From assembly GCA_016220085.1 (NCBI GenBank), contig JACRIN010000015.1, forward strand, positions 1-64,000: a stretch of DNA of 64,000 nucleotides, given 5' to 3'. This DNA comes from Planctomycetota bacterium. Lineage in GTDB: Bacteria; Planctomycetota; UBA1135; GCA-002686595. Positions 7,944 through 16,551 of this stretch are shown piece after piece (the first letter of the stretch is position 1; the number at the start of each line of letters is the position of its first letter). The notes under the pieces were generated by a model, which worked only from the letters and a program-made list of their open reading frames with translations, was not told the origin of the DNA and made no database searches. The position numbers and the translations under genes were made by a program.

Positions 7944-9278
7944 GTGCACGCAGAACCCCAAGGACCCACGGGATTCACGCGCGCCTCGCGCGTCGCCGGT
8001 CGCTTGCGCGCGCCCGGTTCGAAATCGCTGGCGCAGCGCGCTCTTTTCGCCGCGGCGCTCGCCGAGGGCTCGACGCGGATCGCGGGGCTGCCCGATGGGG
8101 ACGACGTCGCGCGCGCGCTCGCGCTGATCGAGGCGTGCGGCGCGCCGGTCGTGCGGCTCGCCCCCGCGGCGGTGCGTGTCGACGGCCGGCCTCCGGGCCC
8201 GGGGCGCGGCCTCGCGCCGCGAGCGCCGCTGGAGCTCGGCGAATCGGGCACGCTCGCTCGCTTCGCGGTCGCGACGCTCGGTTTGTGCGCGTCGACCGAC
8301 CGGTGGATCGAGCTTCGCGCCTCCGGCACGCTCGCGCGACGCCGCTCCGACGCGCTGATCGACGCGCTCGCGGCGAGCGGCGTCGAGTTCGAGACGCGCA
8401 CGTTCCCGCTGCGGCTGCGTCCGCTCGGACCGGCGACGCAGATCGAGCTCGTCGCGCCGCGCTCGAGCCAGGAGCTCAGCGGCCTGCTGCTCGCACTCGC
8501 CGCGTACCCCGACGAGAATCGGGTCGTCGTGCGCGGCGCGGTGCCGAGCCGGCCGTACGTCGCGATGACGCGCGGCGTGCTCGCGCGCTTCGGTGCGCGT
8601 GTCGACGAGCGCAAGACCGGCGGCGAGAGCGAGTTCACGGTCAAGGGCCCGCTGCGCGCGCCGGATGCGCCGTTCGAGATCGAGCCCGACGCGTCGCTCG
8701 CCGCGGTCGCGCTCTGCGCGGCGTGCATCGGCGGCGGCGAGCTCGTCGCCTCCGGCCTGTCGCGCGCGAGCCTGCAGGGCGACGTGCGTATCGTCGAGCA
8801 CCTCGCCGCGTTCGGTTGCGACTCGGGCTTCGCGAAAGACGGTCTCTTCGCGCGCGGCAAACCGACGCGCGGCGCGCGGCTCGACCTCACCGGCGAGCCC
8901 GACCTCGCGCCGCCGCTCGTCGCGCTCGCCGCCGCCGCGCTGCTCGCCGACGGCGCTGCGTCGAGCGAATTCGTCGGGCTGGGCACGCTGCCGGGCAAGG
9001 AGAGCTCGCGGATCGAAGTGCTCGCGCGCGGGCTCGCCGCGCTCGGCTTCGAGGTCGGCGCGACGCCTACGACCTTGCGCCTACTCGCTGCACCGCACAG
9101 GACGCAGCCCGCGCGCCTCGACGCGCACGGCGATCACCGCATGGCGTTCGCGTTCGCGCTGCTCGGCATGGCTTGCGACGGCGTGGAGGTCGAGGGCGGC
9201 GCTTCGGTCGCGAAATCCTGGCCCGGCTTCTGGCGCGAGCTCACCGAGCTCGGCGCCGTCCCGATCGCGCTCGAGTAA
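7944..9278 (+). CDS. aroA: 3-phosphoshikimate 1-carboxyvinyltransferase (EPSP synthase)
   Basis: A 444-residue enzyme of the shikimate pathway that transfers enolpyruvyl from PEP to shikimate-3-phosphate. It shows PGSKSLAQRAL near the N-terminus, GESGTLARF (usually GNSGT), SSQELSGLLLA, DAHGDHRMAFA and SVAKSWPGFW near the C-terminus. GTG 7944 is chosen because homology starts shortly after it; the open frame extends back to ATG 7857, which overlaps the purC start codon on the other strand and would add 29 unconserved residues. The E for N change in the GNSGT loop is a mild deviation. Confidence 0.9.
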   Translation: MHAEPQGPTGFTRASRVAGRLRAPGSKSLAQRALFAAALAEGSTRIAGLPDGDDVARALALIEACGAPVVRLAPAAVRVDGRPPGPGRGLAPRAPLELGESGTLARFAVATLGLCASTDRWIELRASGTLARRRSDALIDALAASGVEFETRTFPLRLRPLGPATQIELVAPRSSQELSGLLLALAAYPDENRVVVRGAVPSRPYVAMTRGVLARFGARVDERKTGGESEFTVKGPLRAPDAPFEIEPDASLAAVALCAACIGGGELVASGLSRASLQGDVRIVEHLAAFGCDSGFAKDGLFARGKPTRGARLDLTGEPDLAPPLVALAAAALLADGAASSEFVGLGTLPGKESSRIEVLARGLAALGFEVGATPTTLRLLAAPHRTQPARLDAHGDHRMAFAFALLGMACDGVEVEGGASVAKSWPGFWRELTELGAVPIALE

Positions 9279-9325
9279 GCACCCTACGGCTACCGATCGG
9301 CGGCGAGCACGCTATCCTCGCCCCG

Positions 9326-10330
9326 ATGGTCCCTTCACTCGCCACCCCCAAAGGTCCCGTGCTCGTCGCCGGAGGCGCGGGCTACATCGGCGCGGTCACC
9401 GTGCGGCTCTTCCGCACGCTCGGTGTCGAGACGATCGTGCTCGACAACCTGTCGACCGGTCACGTGTCCGCCGTGCAAGGCACGTTCGAGAAGGTCGACC
9501 TCGGCGATCGCACCGCGCTCTCGCGCGTGTTCGCGGAGCATCGGCCCTCCGCGGTCGTGCACTTCGCCGCGAAGACGTACGTCGGCGAGTCGGTGAAGGA
9601 GCCCTCGAAGTACTACCGCGAGAACGTCCACTACACGTGGAACCTGCTCGAGGCGATGCACGAGTTCGGCTGTCGCGACATCGTGTTCTCGTCGTCGTGC
9701 GCAACCTACGGCAACCCGATCCAGGTGCCGATCGACGAGACGCATCCGCAGAGTCCGATCTCGCCGTACGGGCGCACCAAGCTCCACATGGAGCACATGA
9801 TGGAGGACTACAGCCGAGCGTACGGCCTGCGGTTCTGCGCACTGCGCTACTTCAACGCCGCCGGCGCGTCGCGCGACGGCACGCTCGGCGAGGTGCACGA
9901 GCCCGAGACGCACCTGATCCCGTTGGTGCTGCAAGTCGCCGCGGGCACACGCTCCGACATCGCGGTGTTCGGCAGCGACTACCCGACCAAGGACGGCACT
10001 TGCGTCCGCGACTACATCCACGTCGAGGACCTCGCGGACGCGCACGTGCGCGCGCTCGCGAAGCTGCAGGGCGGCACCGAGCGCCTGTTCTGCAACCTCG
10101 GCACCGGCACCGGCTTCAGCGTGCTCGACGTCATCCACACCGCGCACAAGGTGACCGGCCACAAGATCCCGGCGCGCGTCGTCGCGAGGCGCGAGGGCGA
10201 TCCGCCGGTGCTCGTCAGCGGCGGCACGCGCGCGTTCGACGAGCTCGGTTGGAGACCGCAGCGCACCGCGCTCGTCGACATCATCGGCGACGCGTGGAAC
10301 TTCCTCCAGAAGCACCCGCGCGGCTACTGA
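9326..10330 (+). CDS. galE: UDP-glucose 4-epimerase
   Basis: A 334-residue short-chain dehydrogenase-type epimerase that interconverts UDP-glucose and UDP-galactose for cell-envelope sugars. The Rossmann motif GGAGYIG is at residues about 16-22. The Ser of SSSCATYG, and the YGRTK motif with catalytic Tyr and Lys, follow. CVRDYIHVEDLADAH and LGTGTGFSVLDV are typical of GalE. ATG 9326 gives a normal N-terminus. It lies 47 bp after aroA and could be cotranscribed. Specificity for N-acetylated sugars cannot be excluded from sequence alone. Confidence 0.93.
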   Translation: MVPSLATPKGPVLVAGGAGYIGAVTVRLFRTLGVETIVLDNLSTGHVSAVQGTFEKVDLGDRTALSRVFAEHRPSAVVHFAAKTYVGESVKEPSKYYRENVHYTWNLLEAMHEFGCRDIVFSSSCATYGNPIQVPIDETHPQSPISPYGRTKLHMEHMMEDYSRAYGLRFCALRYFNAAGASRDGTLGEVHEPETHLIPLVLQVAAGTRSDIAVFGSDYPTKDGTCVRDYIHVEDLADAHVRALAKLQGGTERLFCNLGTGTGFSVLDVIHTAHKVTGHKIPARVVARREGDPPVLVSGGTRAFDELGWRPQRTALVDIIGDAWNFLQKHPRGY

Positions 10331-10390
10331 ACGCTCGGCGGATTCGCTGGAGAGGGCAGGCGATTCACGAGGACGACGACGCGGCGCGCG

Positions 10391-12055
10391 TCACGGCGCG
10401 AACGTCACGGCGACGACGTTGGTCATGTTCGCGTGACCGCCGCAGGGTCCGTTGGGGTCGCGGAACCAGACCTGGTAATAGACGGACGCGCCCGGCACGA
10501 TCGACGCGCCGAGGAGATTCGTCCAGTCGACGACCGGTGCGCACAGCGACTTCTGGTCGAGGCGGTGCAGCGTCCCGGCGAGGCCCTTCAGCCCGTCGCC
10601 GAACGGAGTGCCGAGCCCGCCGTTCGCGGGTTGGGCCGCGGAGAACAACACCGCGAGATGACCGACCGGCGCGCCCTCGGTGCGCAAGTGGAAATGCACG
10701 TCGGCGAGCGACGCCGAGCCCAAGCCGCGCAGGCTCGCCCCGGAGCCCGTCGAGGTCGCGCAACCTTGCCCCGCGCCGCCGACGTTTCCGCACGGACACG
10801 CGGCGCCGGTGCCGTCGCCGAGCGCGAGCACGGTTCCGACCGGCTGCGGCGCATCGTCGACGACGACCTGCACCCGTCCCGCGAAATCGGCGGCGTTCGG
10901 GATCCCGAACAGCAGGTCGCCGCGGCCGTCGCCGTCGCGATCGACCGACGCGGCGAGCGCGGACGCGCCCGCGCGGCGCAGCGAGAACAGCCGCGCGCCG
11001 CCGACGCCGCTCAGCACCTCGATCAGCCCGGTCGCTTCGTGGATCGCGACGTCCGCTAGACCGTCCCCGTCGCGGTCGTCGAGCAACGCGACGTCGGTGC
11101 CCCAGTAGATCAGGCCGCACGACGAACCGCTCGGCGTGAACGTCGCCAGCGGCGCGCCATTCGCGCCCGAGAAGGTCCGCACCCGATTCGCGAACGGGTC
11201 GCCGAGAGCCAGGTCGCCGATCCCGTCGCCGTCGAGGTCCTTGCCGCCGGCGAGGCTGACCACGATGCTCGCGGTCGCGATCGGGCCGATCGGGTAGAGC
11301 ATCTGGCCCGTCGTCCCCGAGATCGTCTGCAGCCGAATCGGCAGCGAACCGCCGACCGCCGCGACGTCGATGACGCCGTCGCCGTCGAGATCTCCTGCGG
11401 CGACCGCGCGCGTGCCCAACGCTTCGAAGAGCACCGATCCGGCGAACTGCCACAGGGTCGAACCGTCGAGACCCGACACCGCGCGCACCGCTCCGGCGCT
11501 CGTCACCGGGCCCACGTCGACGCCGGGTACGCCGACGAACAGATCCGCGCGTCCGTCGCCGTCGAGGTCGCCCGCTGCCGCGACCGACGTGCCGAACAGC
11601 TCGTCGCCGATTCCGCCGGAGAGCTGCAAGAGCAGCGCGCCGGTCGTCGACGAGAACACGCGCACGAACCCGGCGTTGATCTCGGACGCGCTGGACTCGA
11701 ACGGCGTCGACACCGCGAAGTCGGGCGCGCCGTCGCCGTCGACGTCGCCGAGCGCGTGGACCGCGTTGCCGAAGCCCATGTACGTGCCCGTCGAGGGCCC
11801 GACCACAGCAGTCAACGTCACGCCGGTCGCGCCGGAGAGCACCTTGGCTCCGCCGAGCGACGTGAAGTCGTAACCGGGCGTTCCGACGAGCAACTCGGGG
11901 ACGCCGTCGCCGTCGACGTCGCCGAGCTCGGCGACCGAGGTCCCGAGTCGGTCGTGCGGGGCGCCGTCGGCCGAGAAGAAGACCGTCTGGGCTCGAGCGA
12001 GCGAAGCGCAGGCGAGCGCACAGGCGAACGTCGAGAGACTTTGGAGTCGGGTCAT
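10391..12055 (-). CDS. Secreted FG-GAP (integrin-type propeller) protein
   Basis: A 554-residue exported protein with a signal peptide at residues 1-22 (cleavage after LARA). Residues about 30-390 hold at least six FG-GAP-like repeats with calcium-binding loops such as DVDGDGVPELLVG, DVDGDGAPDFAVS, DLDGDGRADLFVG, DLDGDGIGDLALG and DRDGDGRGDLLFG, forming a predicted seven-bladed propeller. From about residue 400 comes a Planctomycete-type tail module with GDGTGAACPCGN, GAGQGCATSTGSGA, an aromatic YYQVWFRDP and a final NVVAVTF strand. It is divergent from the M28 peptidase gene across about 134 bp. It is probably located at the cell surface; ligand unknown. Confidence 0.85.
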   Translation of the reverse strand: MTRLQSLSTFACALACASLARAQTVFFSADGAPHDRLGTSVAELGDVDGDGVPELLVGTPGYDFTSLGGAKVLSGATGVTLTAVVGPSTGTYMGFGNAVHALGDVDGDGAPDFAVSTPFESSASEINAGFVRVFSSTTGALLLQLSGGIGDELFGTSVAAAGDLDGDGRADLFVGVPGVDVGPVTSAGAVRAVSGLDGSTLWQFAGSVLFEALGTRAVAAGDLDGDGVIDVAAVGGSLPIRLQTISGTTGQMLYPIGPIATASIVVSLAGGKDLDGDGIGDLALGDPFANRVRTFSGANGAPLATFTPSGSSCGLIYWGTDVALLDDRDGDGLADVAIHEATGLIEVLSGVGGARLFSLRRAGASALAASVDRDGDGRGDLLFGIPNAADFAGRVQVVVDDAPQPVGTVLALGDGTGAACPCGNVGGAGQGCATSTGSGASLRGLGSASLADVHFHLRTEGAPVGHLAVLFSAAQPANGGLGTPFGDGLKGLAGTLHRLDQKSLCAPVVDWTNLLGASIVPGASVYYQVWFRDPNGPCGGHANMTNVVAVTFAP

Positions 12056-12189
12056 GGTGCGTGTCGCGCCGGGAAGCGCGCGGTTCGAGTCCTTCGAAGG
12101 CGCGGAGCGGTCGCTCGTCGCCGATCGTCTCCGCGCCGCGAGCCTACGCGAAGGCGCGGTTTCCGGGTAGGCTCGACGCTACGCCCACG

Positions 12190-13854
12190 ATGTTCCGCCG
12201 CGGCCTGATCGTCCTTCCGCTCCTCTGGATCGCCGCGGTCTCCGGTGGAAGCGGGGGGCTCGGCGTCGCGAGCCGCGCCGCGGGAAGCGCCGCCGGAAGG
12301 GCCGAAGGACGCGCTGAAGAACCGCGCGCGTGGAAGGAAGCGTACGCGACGATCCTGACCGCGGATCTACAGACGCACGAGGTCGCGCTCGCGAGCCCCG
12401 AGCTCGAAGGTCGCAACACGCCGAGCGCCGGCCTCGCGCGCGCCGCCGAATACATCGAGCGGCACTTTCGCGACGCCGGGCTCGAGCCGCTCGCGCCCGC
12501 GACCACCGGGACCGGCGCGTCGGACGCGAGCTTCCGCTGGACGTACACGCGCATGATCCAACGCGCGGAGTCCCAAGGCTGCGTGCTGACGCTCGAGGTG
12601 ACCGGCGGCGAGCCGAAGACGTTCGTGCTCGGCACCGACTTCGTGCCGGTGGTCGGCGCGGGCGGCAAGGGCGATGGGCCGTTGCTCTTCTGCGGCTTTG
12701 GGATCAACGCACCGAAGGAGCACTGGGAAGAGGTCAAGGGCAAGGCGTTCAAGGGCGCGATCGCGATGCTCGTCGAGAGCGAGCCGCGCCACGCAAAGCT
12801 GTTCGATGGCCCGGAGATCACGCGTGACGCGGAGCTCTACGAGAAGCTCGGCGATCTCTCGGAGGCCGGCGTCGAAGGCGTGATCGTCGTCCGACGGCCG
12901 CCGGAGCGGCCCGCGAAACCGAAGTTCGGGCCGCGTCCGGAGCCCGGGCCGCTCTCGCTGCGCTCCGATTGGGCGAGCTGGAACGACGGGCGCACCTTCC
13001 AGACGCCGTCGCCGCCGGACGGGCTGCCGCCGACCGTCGAAGTGACCCCGGAGGTCGCTGCGGCGCTGCTCGGCCAGGACGTGCTCGCGCTCGCGGCGAA
13101 GATCGACAAGGCGGGCAAGAGCCAACAGCTCGCGCCCAAGGGCCGCACCGTGCGGCTCGCGTCGGCGACCAAGGCGGTCGAGACCGAGCTTGAAAACGTC
13201 GTCGGCATCGTGCGCGGGACCGACGAGGAGCTCGCGCGCGAGTACGTCGTCCTCGGCGCCCACTACGACCACATCGGCGTCGACTCTGCGGGCCGGATCG
13301 GCTGCGGCGCGGACGACAACGCGTCGGGCACGGCGGCATTGATCGAGCTCGCGCAGGCGTTCGCGGTCGCGCCGCCGCGGCGCTCGGTGCTCTGCATCGC
13401 GTTGTCCGGCGAGGAACACGGGCTCTGGGGCTCGGAGGCGTTTTGCCGGCGGCCGCCGCTCGCGCCGGAGAGCTTCACGGCAATGATCAACATGGACATG
13501 CTCGGCCGAGGCGAGCCCGAGGAGGTCGCGGTGCTCGGGATCCCGCAGAATCCGGAGCTCGAGAAGGTCATGAACCGCGCGAAGGCGCTGTCGAAGACCG
13601 GCGTGACCAAGTTGATCGTGCGGCAGGGGGAAGAGCTCTTCCAGCGCTCCGACCACTACTCGTTCCACCAGATCGGCGTGCCGGTGCTGTTCTTCTTCGA
13701 GGGTCTGCCGATCGAGAAGAACAAGGACTACCACACGTGGCGCGACACGATCGAAGCGCTCGACTTCGACAAGCTGACGCGCTCGACGCGCCTGGTGTTC
13801 AACAGCGCGTGGCTGCTCGCGAACGACGACCAGCGTCCGCCGAAGCCGCGCTGA
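12190..13854 (+). CDS. Secreted M28-family zinc peptidase with PA-like insert
   Basis: A 554-residue exported aminopeptidase-like enzyme. It starts at ATG 12190 with a hydrophobic signal (LIVLPLLWIAAVSGG) and an Ala/Gly/Arg-rich linker. Residues about 130-340 form a protease-associated-like region. The M28 core carries the two-zinc ligand set: H358 in HYDHIG, D375 in GADDNASGTAAL, the E408-E409 pair in SGEEHGLWGS, the Asp of NMDMLGR, and the late His of SDHYSFHQIG. All catalytic positions are intact. It likely degrades peptides outside the cytoplasm. The longer open frame back to 12061 lacks a signal-like start and was not used. Confidence 0.88.
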   Translation: MFRRGLIVLPLLWIAAVSGGSGGLGVASRAAGSAAGRAEGRAEEPRAWKEAYATILTADLQTHEVALASPELEGRNTPSAGLARAAEYIERHFRDAGLEPLAPATTGTGASDASFRWTYTRMIQRAESQGCVLTLEVTGGEPKTFVLGTDFVPVVGAGGKGDGPLLFCGFGINAPKEHWEEVKGKAFKGAIAMLVESEPRHAKLFDGPEITRDAELYEKLGDLSEAGVEGVIVVRRPPERPAKPKFGPRPEPGPLSLRSDWASWNDGRTFQTPSPPDGLPPTVEVTPEVAAALLGQDVLALAAKIDKAGKSQQLAPKGRTVRLASATKAVETELENVVGIVRGTDEELAREYVVLGAHYDHIGVDSAGRIGCGADDNASGTAALIELAQAFAVAPPRRSVLCIALSGEEHGLWGSEAFCRRPPLAPESFTAMINMDMLGRGEPEEVAVLGIPQNPELEKVMNRAKALSKTGVTKLIVRQGEELFQRSDHYSFHQIGVPVLFFFEGLPIEKNKDYHTWRDTIEALDFDKLTRSTRLVFNSAWLLANDDQRPPKPR

Positions 13855-13936
13855 CCGGCCGCGCGGCTACGCCGTCAAAGCTCTCGACTCGCGCGCGGCG
13901 TTCGGCAGAATCGTGGGCACTCGGACCGCGCACGCG

Positions 13937-15580
13937 ATGATGCACGAACCCACTCCGCCGCGAACCTCGCGTTCGCCTCGGCTCTACTTCCTCCTCGCCG
14001 CCAACGCCGCCGCCGCGTTCTGGCTCTGGCAAGTCTTCACGCCGGTCGAAGGCGCGCAGAGCGGACGACTCGCGGACGGCGCGGCTGCCGTGGACGGGGC
14101 CGCGCGATCGGTCGACGAGAGCGCGCGACCGGCGGTACGCGCCGAGCCGCTCCCGCCCGAGCTGCGGCGCAGCCTCGAGGAACGCGTGCACGTCCTCGCG
14201 AGCGCGGCGCTCGAGAGCGCGCGCCAAAAGTCGCGCGGCAAGGTCGGTCCGGGGAACGCGACGGTCGCGGTGCACGTGCGCCCGCTCGGCGGCAACGAGA
14301 CGGACGCCTTAGGGCTCGACGCGGATCTCGCGCTCAAGCCGGCCTCGAACATGAAGCTCGTCACGACCGCGGCCGCGCTCGCGCTGCTCGGGCCGGACTG
14401 GAGCTTCGAGACGCGCGCCGAAGCGGCGGGCCCGATCCAAGACGGCGTGCTCGCGGGCGATCTCGTCCTGCGCGCGGCGGGCGATCCGCTCCACGACCGC
14501 GACGCGCGAGGCGGCGTCGAGCGGCTGCTCGCGCCGTTCTGCGAGGAGCTCGCGCGCTCCGGCATCCGCGAGATCCGCGGCGACCTGGTGCTCGACGAAG
14601 GCACGTTCGCCGCGCCCGCGCCGGGGCCCGCGTGGCCGAGCTCGAACGAGCACTGGCAAGAGCACTGCGCGCTCGCCGCCGGCTTCACGGTGAACCGCGG
14701 TTGCCTGACCGTCGCCGTGTCGCCGGGCGCGGTCGGCGGACCGGCGCGGGTGAGCGTCGAGCCCGCGGGCTTCGACCTCGCGCGCACGATCGACGTCGAC
14801 ACCGTTTCGTCGGGCAAGCTCGAGGTGCACTTCCAAGCGCGCGACGGACGCTTCTCCGTCCGCGGCCACGTGCCGGCGCGCACCAGCGAATGGAGCGACT
14901 CGTGCACGCACCCCGATCCGGTCGCGCTGTTCGGCGCGGTGCTCTCGCACGAGCTCCAGCGCCACGGCATCCGCGTCGGCGGCGGTATCCGGCGCGAGCG
15001 CGCCGCGAGCGGAGGTCCGACGGTCGCGCGCATCGTGTCGCCGCTCGCGGGCTACCTCGCGGCGATCAACACCGACTCGAACAACGCGTGCGCCGATCAA
15101 CTCTTCCTCGCGACCGCGCTCGCCGTCCGCGGCGAAGCGACGCGCGGCGCGGGCGCCGAGGCAACCGCTCGCGCGCTCGCCGCGCTCGGCGTTTCGACGG
15201 AAGGGCTGGTGCAGGTCGACGGCTCGGGGCTCTCGCGCGACGATCGCATCAGCGCGCGCCAGCTCACCGCGCTGCTGGAGGCCGTGCTCTCGCGCGACGC
15301 GCGCACCGCCGAGCTGTTCCGCGACTCGCTCGCGGTGGCGGGGGAGAGCGGCACGCTCGACGACCGGCTGAAGCACTCGGAGGCGCGAGGCCGCGTGCGA
15401 GCGAAGACCGGATTCATCGGCGGCACCAGCGCGCTGTCCGGCCTCGCGGCGGCGCACGACGGCCGCGTCTACGTGTTCTCGATCCTCGTCGACTATCCGC
15501 GCTTCGAGGGTCTCAACACCTCGGTGTGGAAACCGATGCAGGACGACATCTGCGAGCTCTTGGTCGGAGCCGGCTCGTGA
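13937..15580 (+). CDS. dacB: D-alanyl-D-alanine carboxypeptidase/endopeptidase, PBP4 type
   Basis: A 547-residue class C penicillin-binding protein that trims or cleaves peptidoglycan cross-links in the periplasm. A membrane anchor (LYFLLAANAAAAFWLW) lies near residues 16-33. The three penicilloyl-serine motifs are complete: S137-N-M-K in the SxxK box, S381-N-N in the SxN box, and K490-T-G. An inserted domain of the S13 family type separates the first two boxes. ATG 13937 or 13940 fits best; the frame opens at GTG 13913. It overlaps the next gene by 4 bp. It indicates a peptidoglycan wall, relevant because wall presence was long debated in Planctomycetes. Confidence 0.9.
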   Translation: MMHEPTPPRTSRSPRLYFLLAANAAAAFWLWQVFTPVEGAQSGRLADGAAAVDGAARSVDESARPAVRAEPLPPELRRSLEERVHVLASAALESARQKSRGKVGPGNATVAVHVRPLGGNETDALGLDADLALKPASNMKLVTTAAALALLGPDWSFETRAEAAGPIQDGVLAGDLVLRAAGDPLHDRDARGGVERLLAPFCEELARSGIREIRGDLVLDEGTFAAPAPGPAWPSSNEHWQEHCALAAGFTVNRGCLTVAVSPGAVGGPARVSVEPAGFDLARTIDVDTVSSGKLEVHFQARDGRFSVRGHVPARTSEWSDSCTHPDPVALFGAVLSHELQRHGIRVGGGIRRERAASGGPTVARIVSPLAGYLAAINTDSNNACADQLFLATALAVRGEATRGAGAEATARALAALGVSTEGLVQVDGSGLSRDDRISARQLTALLEAVLSRDARTAELFRDSLAVAGESGTLDDRLKHSEARGRVRAKTGFIGGTSALSGLAAAHDGRVYVFSILVDYPRFEGLNTSVWKPMQDDICELLVGAGS

Positions 15581-16389
15581 GCCTCGACGCCGCCGCACGC
15601 GCCGCCGCGCTGGAAGTCGCGCTCCAGGCCGCGCGCGAAGCCGGGGCGGTGCTGATGGAGCACTTCGGTCACCTGACGGCGTCGCAGATCGGCGCGAAGG
15701 ACGTCGCGCGCGATTTGGTGACCGCCGCCGACCTCGCTTCGGAGCGTCTGATCGTCTCGCGCTTGCGCGCGCGCTTCCCCGAGCACGAGATCGAGGCCGA
15801 GGAAGAGGTTCGCGACGCGGCGCGCGGCGGCGCGCGCTGGTTCCTCGATCCGCTCGACGGCACGATCAACTTCGTGCACGGCCTGCCGGCATTCGCCGTG
15901 TCGCTCGGGCTCTATTCCGACGGCGTGCCGGAGGTCGGCGTCGTCCACGCGCCGCGCCTCGGCGAGACGTTTTGGGCGGTGCGAGGCGGCGGCGCGTTCC
16001 TGGACGGCAAGCGGCTCACTGTCTCGCGCGCGACGACGCTCGGTGAATCGATCGTCGCGACCGGCTTCCCGTACAAGCGCAACGAGCTGCGCGCCGCGGG
16101 CCGGGCCGACAACCTCGAGAACTTCGGCCGCGTCTACTACGAGGTGCGCGGCCTGCGCCGGATGGGCTCGGCGGCGATCGACCTCGCGTATGTCGCGGCG
16201 GGGCGCTTCGACGGTTACTGGGAGCTCTATCTGTCGCCCCACGACGTCGCGGCGGGCGCGTTGCTCGTGCTCGAAGCCGGCGGCGAGGTCACCGACTTCG
16301 CGGGCGGCGGCGATTGGCTCCGCGGCCAGAGCCTGGTCGCTGGCGGCCCGGCGGTCGCCGCGCTCTTGCGCGAGCGCGTCCGGCGCTGA
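15577..16389 (+). CDS. Inositol-monophosphatase-family phosphatase
   Basis: A 270-residue Mg-dependent sugar phosphatase of the SuhB/IMPase group. GTG 15577 overlaps the dacB stop (GTGA). Metal-binding motifs are visible: the acidic EAEEEV segment, WFLDPLDGTINFVHG, and SPHDVAAGALLVLEAGG, where the usual W of WDxAAG is H. Likely substrates are inositol-1-phosphate or a related small sugar phosphate; CysQ or histidinol-phosphatase activity cannot be excluded from sequence. It probably ends the dacB transcript, because strong hairpins follow the stop. Confidence 0.88.
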   Translation: MSLDAAARAAALEVALQAAREAGAVLMEHFGHLTASQIGAKDVARDLVTAADLASERLIVSRLRARFPEHEIEAEEEVRDAARGGARWFLDPLDGTINFVHGLPAFAVSLGLYSDGVPEVGVVHAPRLGETFWAVRGGGAFLDGKRLTVSRATTLGESIVATGFPYKRNELRAAGRADNLENFGRVYYEVRGLRRMGSAAIDLAYVAAGRFDGYWELYLSPHDVAAGALLVLEAGGEVTDFAGGGDWLRGQSLVAGGPAVAALLRERVRR

Positions 16390-16412
16390 TTCGCGACTCT
16401 TAGGAGCGACGA

Positions 16413-16493
16413 GGGGGCCCCCTTTGCGCCCCCGGAGGCCCGTGGTAGGCTGGCCCTTCACCCTGGGCCTGCTCAGACCCTCGGGAAGCCTCC
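16413..16493 (+). other. Two adjacent GC-rich hairpins between suhB-like gene and uvrA
   Basis: Hairpin 1 pairs GGGGGC (16413-16418) with GCCCCC (16428-16433). Hairpin 2 starts at once: GGAGGC (16434-16439) pairs with GCCTCC (16488-16493) and encloses a second stem, GGCCC (16452-16456) with GGGCC (16465-16469). The first may terminate the upstream transcript, though no T-run follows. The second could be a structured uvrA leader or an unknown small RNA. It does not match the SRP RNA core or any RNA family I can name. Confidence 0.4.
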
Positions 16494-16551
16494 GAATACC
16501 CCCCTTGGACTCCGCTAACTTCCGTTTTCGCAACAGTTTAGCGCGACTCTC

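Noticed and set aside
16434-16493. Signal recognition particle RNA in the uvrA leader
   Set aside because: The hairpin lacks the conserved asymmetric loop (GGAAG...AGCA type) of the SRP domain.
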